DNA of 64,000 nucleotides from Meandrina meandrites (Eukaryota; Cnidaria; Anthozoa; Scleractinia; Meandrinidae), in NCBI GenBank assembly GCA_963693305.1, contig OY855914.1, positions 19,825,472 to 19,889,471 on the forward strand. Direction: 5' to 3'. Positions 55,210-64,000 of this stretch are shown piece by piece (the first letter of the stretch is position 1; every line of letters starts with the position of its first letter). The notes under the pieces are model-generated. The model searched no databases and was not told the DNA's origin. It saw nothing but the letters and a program-made list of their open reading frames with translations. A program made the translations under genes and the position numbers.

Positions 55210-55684
55210 TTTAAAGGGACAGTGTTATGAGCAATCTCGTCCTAGAGGCCGCGTTTCTTCTGGTCTGCGCCAGGAGTCGAGACCTCTGGGCTAGACTGAA
55301 AGCCTGCCAAATAGACGGCCAAATCTCATTGGCTGTTGGAACTTGTTCATTTCAACCACAATCTCCGCCGCACGCGAAGAATCAAACCGGAACCAGAAAT
55401 TGCTGGTTCCGCGTTGCGTTTCCCGACCGCTGGCCAAACGCAGGCCCTGGGAACGAGATTGTCTACTGAGGTAAATGCGTTCGGGGCATCTCTTCCACTC
55501 CTTCTTGGCTCCTTTTACATCGTTAAATATCCGTTCCCGACCACAATTGTTGCTTTTTTTCCTCCGTGACCAACACCACTTCTCGACGCCATCTTGAATT
55601 TGGCAGCTGCACAATCTTAAAATAAAGTTTACAGATTTTGATGGGAAACGACCTATGCGCAGCTCGTGGCACTGCCCCTTTAAA
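55210..55684. mobile_element. MITE with TTTAAAGGG ends
   Basis: The left end TTTAAAGGGACAGTG and right end CACTGCCCCTTTAAA are complementary with one mismatch. The inner part has repeats of other families (CTGGGAACGAGA) but no gene. Confidence 0.65.
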
Positions 55685-56397
55685 CCTGAGTTTACTGAGG
55701 TAGAAAATCCAAAGAGGTAATAATGAGCCAAAAAGGGTTACAAACTTAATACAAGAAGAATTAAAGTTATTGGTGTAGATCCTTCGCATCAAAATGGGAG
55801 CATAAACAAAATCATTCAGTTACAGTTAAAATTGGAATGCGAGGCTACAATATAGAATATAATGCCTGAATTGCAATTGGATGAGCTTATCTAGCTCTAG
55901 CATTATTGAATGAGAATATGATTTTGTTCACATTGACTTTTGTTGTTTCGGTAAAGGTTTCAAGAATAATACTAATTAAAGTGTGGAAAAAGTGAAGAAA
56001 TTTCGATAAAGATAATAGATATACGAACTAACCAGTCAGGAGCCAGGATATGGATCACGTGGTTCAAATAGGCCAATTGTCGGAGTTTTGTATTGCAATG
56101 TGATGATATCAAAACTGCCGAGAAAGGATCTTCGTAATTCTAGCCATGTCATTGGTCAGTTTCTTCCACGTGATAGAAATCATGGCTCCCAATTGGTTAC
56201 AATAACTACTCATTTTACTACTGAAATGATGTTCAATCCTTTGACAACCAAGTTCCAACGTCTTCGTTGCGTCCAGGACTGATGAGCACTGCGTTTGGTA
56301 AACGAAGACAGGATATATATGTCGTTGCTTTTTGTTGTTGTTGTTATTGTTCTAACCTTCTCAGTTGTTGCATAAACTTATTTAAGAAATAACAAAG

Positions 56398-57180
56398 TTA
56401 TTCCGAAGTAATCCAAGCTCTGATTTTATAAATAAGAAAGAAAAATATTTGTGCCACAGGAAGTCCAGCAATCAAGAATATTGATAGGTAAGCTGTGTAA
56501 ATCAGAGGTTCGTCATCAGACTCAAGCAAGGGATATGCACTGGGGTCAAGACGTAGGTCGATCTTCACTTCCGCTAAGATGAAAACTATGGCAAAAACTA
56601 TGTACGTGGCACCCAATATGTAGGCGTACATGAAGTGCATCAGCCTCACGGGGATATAACTGGCCATTGTGTCTACAATCGCCAGAAAAAGATAAAGAGC
56701 GTGTCTTGGGAAGTCAAGTATCCCCACAAATGAGTAGCGCTCTTCGAAGAACAGTGAGAAGTAAGCGATCGTGCAGACAAACGAACTGTCTGCGGCGAGA
56801 GTGTGAAGAACCCACAACACTTCATGATGCCAGGAGAGATGGTTTACGCTTGTTACCAGGCTCTTGTCTTTCTGCCCGGGTTTTAACGCGCAAGAATTGG
56901 ACTGGAATGAGTACCGGCCATCTTGGTAGACTCTCTCATATTGATCGCTTTCCTTTGATCTGCACAATGAGCGATGGATTGCGGTTAGGAAGCCAAGCAG
57001 GAAATACAGAGCTGTGACCACTCGGCTCCAATTCCCAAAGTGAATGATCCAGTCTCCTCTGGGATGTTCCAGTCCAATCCAGAGTAGGTCTGCTATTGCA
57101 AAGGAAGCATACATCAAGCGAAGAACGCCAAACAATGGTCTTGGTAAGCCCTGCGGTGACCGAAAAAGAGAACATACCAT
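56398..57180 (-). CDS. Rolling-stone-like multipass membrane protein (3' exon)
   Basis: A run of 260 codons with about six hydrophobic segments; the stop TAA is at 56400-56398. Family features seen are GLPRPLFGVLRLMYASFAIA (first helix), HFGNWSRVVTALYFLLG, HHEVLWVLHTLA, and the characteristic block VDTMASYIPVRLMHFMYAYI followed by LGATYIVFA. Rolling-stone proteins are plasma-membrane proteins known from myoblast fusion in Drosophila; the cnidarian role is unknown. The ATG at 57180 would give MVCSLFRSPQ, but TTTTTCGGTCACCGCAG ending at 57151 is a fair splice acceptor. Residues before GLPRPL may therefore be intronic, with the true start in an upstream exon, possibly 58502-58543. Confidence 0.8.
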   Translation of the reverse strand: MVCSLFRSPQGLPRPLFGVLRLMYASFAIADLLWIGLEHPRGDWIIHFGNWSRVVTALYFLLGFLTAIHRSLCRSKESDQYERVYQDGRYSFQSNSCALKPGQKDKSLVTSVNHLSWHHEVLWVLHTLAADSSFVCTIAYFSLFFEERYSFVGILDFPRHALYLFLAIVDTMASYIPVRLMHFMYAYILGATYIVFAIVFILAEVKIDLRLDPSAYPLLESDDEPLIYTAYLSIFLIAGLPVAQIFFFLIYKIRAWITSE

Positions 57181-57587
57181 GTTGCAGTATTTTTCTTAAA
57201 TCTCGTTGAATAAGAAAGTGCTTATGCGTAACAGAAAACAGTGCTTGATGAAAATAGTGGGCCTGATCAGGCAAACGCCATTTTAACACCGACTGAGTCC
57301 AAACGTGATTAACACTTCTCAAACTCATTAATAATTCATTAAGTTAACTTCCAATCACGAGATGTATACCACATCACGTGCATGCATTTGGATACCCAAT
57401 GAAAAACAGTATACCAATCTCCAGTGAGAGTGGTATATACCACTACGTTATGCACATCGACAACTTGCACAAAACAATGAATGTTCATTAGTCCGTAGTA
57501 ACCTTGAAATTTTTTAACAATACAACTCATGAAATCCGAAATAGTACAACAATTCCTTTAATACAGATAGCGTCGGATACTAAATAA

Positions 57588-58131
57588 GGGGTAGCGAATG
57601 GTAAAATCCGAGCCTTGCCGAGACGCCGAGACCCTAGTTTAAAAATCCGAGCCCGAGACTAGAATTTGTTTGTAAAATCCGAGCCCGAGACTTAGCGCTA
57701 CAAAAATCCGAGCCCGACACGCACTTGATCAGAAAATACGAGAAACAGTTCAATTCTCAAATGATTGTCGTTGGGTACCCATGTTCTATTATCATGACAT
57801 GATTTCCTCTATAAAGTGGAAATTACGGTTTCCTATATATATTTTACATAACAGTTGTAAATGCAGATTCCGGCAGGGGTAAATTTCTTAATTTCTCGTT
57901 TCGGATAAGCTTGTGGATAAAAAATTGAAGTTCCATTGGCGAGATTTTGAGATCCAAATTTTCAAAGTCCGAGACTCTGAGATCCAAATTTTCAAAATAC
58001 GAGACTCCGAGACCGTCACTGATATTTCCAGAAATCCGAGATTCCGAGACGCTATTTTTAAGCGCCGAGATTCCGAGACTCGGCGTAAATTTGCCGAGAC
58101 TCAACATTTTTGAAAGGCCATTCGCCACCCC
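57588..58131. mobile_element. MITE with GGGGTGGCGAATGG ends, copy 1
   Basis: The left GGGGTAGCGAATGGTAAAAT is partly complementary to the right GGCCATTCGCCACCCC. The body is made of repeated CCGAGCCCGAGAC and GAGACTCCGAGA strings. A near-identical second copy is at 61649-62164. There is no transposase. Confidence 0.8.
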
Positions 58132-58501
58132 TAAAATCGAATTTCCATATTTTTCATGGCAGCTGCATGAAGAGAGAAATGGTAGCCGGGCTCAGAAGAT
58201 CAAGAATTATTAAAGCGGGGCGCTATTTATCTCAGCTAATAAACATAATGTATTTTCCACTCGCATATATCTTTTCCCAGCAAATGTTGCTCCAAAAGCA
58301 AAGCTTTGCGCGCGTAAAGACTCCTTTGAAAACGCTGCTAGTTTTATCAGACTCGCTTTCTTTTTTTTTCCGGCACTAACATAATAAACTACGCAGCCAA
58401 ACAGATTGGCCCGAATTTCCCAAAGCCTTACCGTCGCAGCCGAAACCATTCGACAAAATGCACGAAAGTAAACGAAATCAAAATATGACAATGTAGTTTA
58501 C

Positions 58502-58543
58502 CGTGGCATCTATTCCAGAGCGTTCGACCTTCCCACTAGCCAT
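58502..58543 (-). CDS. Possible first exon of rolling-stone-like gene
   Basis: On the minus strand ATG at 58543 opens MASGKVERSGIDAT and meets a GTAAAC donor in phase 0, matching the phase 0 acceptor at 57151. The context AAAATGGC is good. Other exons may exist between. The sequence is too short for recognition, so this is only a candidate. Confidence 0.3.
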
Positions 58544-60509
58544 TTTCCTCGATATTTTCTCAGCCTGGTGAAATAATTTCACGATTTGTTGCAGACAGCA
58601 AGAAGCGCATTCAAGGCTTGCAGTCAAAGGCGAGGTTGTTTTGATTCTAGATATGCAAAAACGACCTAAAAAGCTTTTATGTAATCCATATGCAAAACAT
58701 CTTTTCTAAGTAAAGATTGGTTAGCGAGTAAGGATCTCGACCAATAAAAAAAACAGAAACAGGTGAAACAATTCAGCTTGAAAACTCGGAACCGTCAAAG
58801 TTTTCACGCCCCACATTAAAATCAATCACTGGTTAAATTTTAAAACACTGAATTTAAATTGCATGGGCGGAAAAGTTTGTAGTTTTGCACGCACTAACAC
58901 TCAAACGTGCATTCGCAGAAGAACAAATCGAGATTACTTTTATCAGCCGGAAAATGTTGTTTCCAGCTTCTATAGAGTTCATGGAAAGACGTTTCTCTCA
59001 AAATGATTGTGAACTGATAGCGAGACAATTAACGCCAGTGAAATGAAAGGTCAGAAGTGATAGAACTGCCTAGACAACCACTTTTTGCCTCCGAAATTTG
59101 AATCACTAAAATAACCGTTTCTTTCACCAACGAATATTGTGGTTTAAGTAAAAGTCAGCTGGGATAAAGCTCCCTATTTATATGCAGAATTTATCGACAT
59201 TATCAGAGTTCTTTTAATCTGAAAGGAAACAATGTTGATTTTCAATAAACTCCTAATCATGACGTGACTGTCCTGCAGTAGAGTAAAGGCGACATGCACG
59301 CAAAGACGTTTTTGCTAAAATATGTTCCAGGGCAATAGTCAGACTTTTGGGGGCCTGAGAGCATACCCCCCAAAAAGAAAGTTTTCCTGATCTAGAAGCT
59401 CTGAAACGCTATTTTCAGGCAGCGCAGTTACAAGATCTACGATCGCCGAAGGCGCGAGCCTGAGGGCATGTCCCCAAGAAAGTTTTCAAATCTAGAAGCT
59501 TTGAAATGTTATTGTCAGCATTTTCATAAGATCTGCGATCTTTTTTTGTGGTGTATTTGAAAAAAAAATTAATAAGATAATAAGAGATCGCTGCGATCGC
59601 CGAAGGCATGAGCCTGAGGGCATGTCCCCAAGAAAGTTTTCAAATCTAGCTCTGAAATGTTATTGTAAGCATTTTCATAAGATCTGCGATCTTTTTTTTG
59701 TGGTGTATTTGAAAAAAATAATTAATAAGATAATAAGAGATCGCTGCGATCGCCGAAGGCGCGCGAGTCTGAGAGCATGTCCCTAAGAAAGTTTTCAAAT
59801 CTAGAAGCTCTGAAACGCTATTTTTAGCATTTTCATAAGATCTCCGATATCCGAAGGTACGAGCTTGAGGCCCCAAAGATTCAAATCCACAAGCTTAAAA
59901 ACGCTCTTTTCAGCTAGCGCGTGATTTTCGTCTCAGCTTCTTCCCAATAGTAGGTCCATGACAGAATTTTACATTTGTCTCAAAACTGAGAAAAAAATAA
60001 GAGTTTATATGGTTTTGGGAGACGCTGTCTCAAAATTAGAGACGTTTGTATGGATTTTGAACCACGTTTGAAGGTCCATACCTTAGCCTCTGGTCATCCT
60101 AAAAGCATCAGATGACCAATAGCGATGTTATCTTTCATGTAGGGGTGTCCGTTTATCGATTGGTTAAAATTTGAAGCTCGCCCAAGTTCCCTGCGCGACT
60201 CCTGAATGGCCATTTTATCAACATTTTTGTCAGGCCACAACCCGGCACCAGTTACCCGTCCTTGGCCCCCTAAAAATCTTATCCACGGTTTGTGAATTTA
60301 ATTTTTCTTAAAAGTGTATATATCGTCACGCACACAAATGCGTGAACAGTGCTGAATTTTGGTTGTGTAATGAGAGTTCAGTTTGTAAACCTCTAAAGTA
60401 TTTGAATCAGAAGTGTTATTAATCATAGATTTATGTTTAAACACATTCTCTGTGATATCAATCCTTCGTTATTTGAATTCCTTTGGTAATGAAACCTCTC
60501 AGTTTATAT
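58544..60509. repeat. Gene-free stretch with about 155-base tandem repeat (59389-59880)
   Basis: Between 59389 and 59880 the block with AAATCTAGAAGCTCTGAAA, ATTTTCATAAGATCTGCGAT and GATCGCCGAAGGCGCGAG recurs at spacings near 155 bases, three to four times. The frames on the minus strand there are repeat artefacts. Nothing else is recognised. Confidence 0.75.
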
Positions 60510-60717
60510 CAGGAGCGGATCTGTGGGGAGGGTGCGGGGGTGCGCACCCTAATCTCGTACCCAGATCTCACACGGCCAGAGTGAGATCTCGGTACACGAT
60601 TATGCGCACCCCTCCCCCTGAGATGACCTGCGGTCAGTAATAGTCAGTTACGCCATCCCTTTGTGGTGTACCCCCCCCCCCCCCCCACCCCCCAGAAAAA
60701 TCCTGGATCCGCCCCTG
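60510..60717. mobile_element. Small MITE with CAGGGGCGGATCC ends
   Basis: The left CAGGAGCGGATCTGTGG and right ATCCTGGATCCGCCCCTG are complementary. An inner palindrome pairs GGTGCGCACCCTAATC with its partner near 60588-60612. A C-run is at 60671-60686. Confidence 0.65.
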
Positions 60718-61289
60718 TTTATGAGCTCCGTATTTTGGATGATATCAGAGAGACCTGATTTATTCTCAAATACCAACACCATTAACGAATCAAACAAAGT
60801 ATTCGACTGATTAAAAACACCAAACCAAACCAAGCTACAAACAACTGCCCTCTACTTAAATACAGAATAGAAAATTCCTGTCATTAATTATAGTACGAAA
60901 AAAAATGCTCCCCCGAAAAGTATTATAGGTGATAAGTACAAGTAACCGAACATAAATGAAATAGGTTTTAACTTAAAAGTAATGTAGTGTTGTAATACAG
61001 GGAACAAATGTAAATAGTTTATGTGATGTATGAAAAATAAGTTGCAATATGTAAAATAAGAGTAAGGAACTAGTGGTAAACACAGGTTAGAAAGTGTTTT
61101 GTGTCTACGATTTGAATCTTTTGCTGTTCTGTTGGGGCACTGGCCTTTTTCTTGACATCACAGGATCCGTGCCACACGTGAACACTTCAAATCACGCGCC
61201 ATATTTTATTCAGTCATGAATATTCCGTAGACTTGTTGATGTCAGTCGTTGTGCTTCTTGCATATGGTTTAAATAAATGCATAATGATT

Positions 61290-61384
61290 TCCTAAGGTGT
61301 CCCCCGCGACCTTAAGGTATTACGACAAATGTTAATGTTAGCTAAGTGTTAGTGTTAGCTTAGTGTGCTGACCACGTTAATAAA

Positions 61385-61441
<57 letters not shown>
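61290..61441 (+). repeat. Likely LINE 3' end with (GATT)n tail
   Basis: AATAAAGATTGATTGATTG at 61379 onward continues as about 14 pure repeats. A short repeat tail after a conserved end is typical of CR1/L2-like elements. Upstream lies AGGTGTCCCCCGCGACCTTA, shared with 11886. Confidence 0.5.
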
Positions 61442-61444
<3 letters not shown>

Positions 61445-61648
61445 GGCATGCATGAAACAAATAAAGATATTATTAAAAAAAATCATTATCCAACATTGAT
61501 TCTTTTCGATCGAGTGACAGTAAGGTAGGCTAATTTTCATAAATGTCTGAGAAAGACCATCTGCCTTAGCTCCATGCTCGAAATTTGTTTACTTTGCGAT
61601 CGAATTTCGAGCAGTATTGTGTTTTGTGGGAAATCGGCGATAAAATCA

Positions 61649-62164
61649 GGGGTGGCGAATGGTAAAATCGGAGCCTTGCCGAGACGCCGAGACCCTAGTT
61701 TAAAAATCCGAGCCCGAGACTAGAATTTGTTTGTAAAATCCGAGCCCGAGACGCACTTGATCAGAAAATACGAGAAACAGTTCAATTCTCAAATGATTGT
61801 CGTTGGGTACCCATGTTCTATTATCATGACATGATTTCCTCAATAAAGTGGAAGTTACGGTTTCCTATATATATTTTACATAACAGTTGTAAATGCAGAT
61901 TCCGGCAGGGGTAAATTTCTTAATTTCTCGTTTCGGATAAGCTTGTGGATAAAAAAATTGAAGTTCCATTGGCGAGATTTTGAGATCCAAATTTTCAAAG
62001 TCCGAGACTCTGAGATCCAAATTTTCAAAATACGAGACTCCGAGACCGTCACTGATATTTCCAGAAATCCGAGATTCCGAGACGCTATTTTTAAGCGCCG
62101 AGATTCCGAGACTCGGCGTAAATTTGCCGAGACTCAACATTTTTGAAAGGCCATTCGCCACCCC
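61649..62164. mobile_element. MITE with GGGGTGGCGAATGG ends, copy 2
   Basis: This is nearly identical to 57588-58131 but lacks one CCGAGCCCGACAC module. The ends GGGGTGGCGAATGG and CCATTCGCCACCCC are perfectly complementary here. Confidence 0.85.
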
Positions 62165-62610
62165 TTAAATACTATTACATGAATTGTTTTTGGTCGATAC
62201 ATCTCTTCGTTCTTTTTGCTCTACTTCAATGACAAATTTGCTTTGGCAACAATTCAGAGAGTCGAATGCTTCGAAACCTAATGCAAATCGTAATCTCTAA
62301 ACGGGCCTCCTGAAAGAATGGAAATTTTTCTCCACCTGAGTTCTTCGCCATTGTTTAAAAACGTTAACACGTATTTGTTTTTATACCTTGTTGACGGGGA
62401 ATACGGCTTTCTTGACTTAATTCTCTTCCTCGTAAACCATTTTCGGTTCCTAAACTACGCCGCTCCTTCCTCGCTCATGGCTGGGACGCTAATGAATCAT
62501 GCATGCAATCGCGTTCTCACAGAAAAGAGCAAAAATTTGACACTGCATAATTTCTTATTGTTTCATTTGACAAAACATGTCACTGCATAATTTCCTATTG
62601 TTGCATTTGA

Positions 62611-62767
62611 GAAGTTATTTCCAAAACTCGAGCTCGTGTTTCATCGTGGTATCCAAACACCTCGCAACAATAAAAGCACTCGGCCTACGGCCTCGTGCTT
62701 TCATTTGTTTCTCGGTGTTTGGATACCCCGATGAAACACTCGCTCTCGTTTTGGAAATAGTACTTCA
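62611..62767. mobile_element. Long-hairpin MITE
   Basis: The left arm TTTCCAAAACTCGAGCTCGT with GTTTCATCGTGGTATCCAAA and the right arm TTTGGATACCCCGATGAAAC with CTCGCTCTCGTTTTGGAAA pair over about 60 bases. The centre CACTCGGCCTACGGCCTCGTG is itself palindromic. Confidence 0.75.
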
Positions 62768-64000
62768 CCAAAGGGAACCGACACCCACCAGCAAGTAGAA
62801 AGGATGGTTCTAATCTGATCTGGGGACGGGAAAGGGACGGGAATATAATTTGGCGCGAAATCACAAATTCGTCTCCAAGACCCCTCGGTTTTTCAAACGT
62901 TCAAAATGGCGTCGCAAACGGGTTAGTTTCGATTCGACAGGCGCCGAGGCAACAACAACCACAGAATGGAAACGTGGAAGAGCTACGTACAGTAGGGAGA
63001 TATTTTGTCAGTCAAAGTGTATCCTGACAAAGTCTGAAGTATGGGGAGGACAGGGCAATACTTCAAGCCTTCTAGTCCAGCAGTCGAAAGGTGAGACATA
63101 TAAATTTCGACATAAATAAAACTCGTACAGGAGTTAAAGTACAGGTCAATTTTGTATTAAAATTTCCATTGCCTAAAGACGGAAAAACTCCCGTCGAATT
63201 GTTTATTGCCAACGAGGCAGCCGAGCCAAGAGGCGAGGCTGACGAGGCGGCAGAATCATAGAGTCGCGCGTATACCACAGATACCAGAAAAAATCTCAAC
63301 TTCAGCGTAAGGGACTTTTTTTTAACCATATTTGGGTGGAAGTAGACACTCCATATTTGGGTTGTATTGTTCTACCAAACTGGTCCCCAGTCTCTCTCTC
63401 CTTGCTAAAGAGCAAATGGCCAAAATGGCACATGCTCGCTGTTAAAATTTTCAATGTGCTCATTCACTCCTTTTACGATAAATACACCTTTATGGAACTC
63501 TAAATGGAAAGAGAATACCCTACAGAATACTCGACCGCTAAAAAAATGAACATCAAGGCCTTCAAAGCGATGAAATAATCTTTCGGCTTTGGAGTCCTTT
63601 GATTTCTGAATATAGACACGAAAATCAAAAGCGGACTACTGACTTCAAATGGAGTTTTCTTGACTTACGAGAATGCCACGGTCGGGTAAATGCTACCTTT
63701 AAGTGTTGCTTTTGTTTATAGCAATTGTCTAACCGATGATTTCATCCCAAATTAAATAACGTTTATATTTTCGCTCAAAGGACCTCAAAGGAATCAATAC
63801 CAAGCGACACTCACTAAAATTACTGCATGTCATACACGCAAGAAAATTGAAAGTTTTTTTTTTTTTTTGCTGCTAACGGCAAATGTAATGTTTACTTGAA
63901 TATATTAAAATTCTATCTCCACATATTCCTTCAGTGTCCGTTTTGGTTTTGTTTTCTATTCATTTTTTCGCTTGGGAATTGAGTTTTGCGTAAACATGAC
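62768..64000 (+). other. Unassigned end region with weak coding hints
   Basis: A Kozak-like AAAATGGCGTCGCAAACGG at about 62903 and an open stretch at 63078-63260 (GVKVQVNFVLKFPLPKDGK, acidic end, stop TAG) look mildly protein-like but cannot be joined into a supported model. From 63270 to 64000 nothing is recognised. A gene starting here and continuing outside the window is possible. Confidence 0.25.

Noticed and set aside
55291..55731. 146-aa minus-strand frame
   Set aside because: It lies in a MITE and continues through its end; there is no recognisable domain and it overlaps frames on the other strand.
63078..63260. Open stretch GVKVQVNFVLKFPLPKDGK as a new gene
   Set aside because: It has no start codon, the proposed splice sites are weak and no family is recognised; it is mentioned only as an unassigned hint.

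Overview
The window is animal nuclear DNA, most likely from a hexacorallian cnidarian such as a stony coral. The grounds are intron-rich genes with GT-AG borders, intronless class A GPCRs in a tandem array, a paired-type homeobox split at homeodomain position 46/47, a PTP-PEST-family phosphatase, and a high density of palindromic MITE-like insertions, a tRNA-derived SINE, non-LTR and Penelope-like debris. The species assignment is inference; no ribosomal or mitochondrial marker is present.

Layout. 1-2.2 kb: third, truncated copy of a homeobox-gene 5' region. 2.4-11 kb: class A GPCR cluster with two intact genes (3668-4630, 7105-8058), one gene with a nonsense codon (8961-9938) and two fragments (2472-2579, 10833-11011). 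11.7 kb: decayed GIY-YIG endonuclease relic. 12.7-22.8 kb: two tandem homeobox genes (A 14759-17389, B 19900-22513), each with about 2 kb of duplicated upstream DNA holding a repeated candidate two-exon micro-ORF. 23.7-52.8 kb: one 19-exon PTPN12/18/22-like tyrosine phosphatase gene, assembled here exon by exon; the exons add up to an unbroken 1032-residue frame. Its introns hold a tRNA-bearing mini-element, a LINE, MITEs, a SINE, an 8.6-kb tandem array with palindromic unit ends, and a minisatellite that repeats the exon 14 splice donor. 53.4-54.2 kb: TIR element that has captured a helicase fragment. 56.4-58.5 kb, minus strand: rolling-stone-like membrane protein. 58.6-64 kb: repeats and MITEs with no convincing gene.

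The genes do not form a pathway. The GPCR and homeobox families show birth and death by local duplication. The phosphatase is a conserved single-copy gene whose introns have been heavily colonised. The most interesting signals are structural: the tRNA-bearing element with terminal repeats and a target-site duplication, the array of reiterated 5' splice sites, the hairpin-ended tandem array, the helicase-capturing TIR element and the threonine-50 homeodomains.
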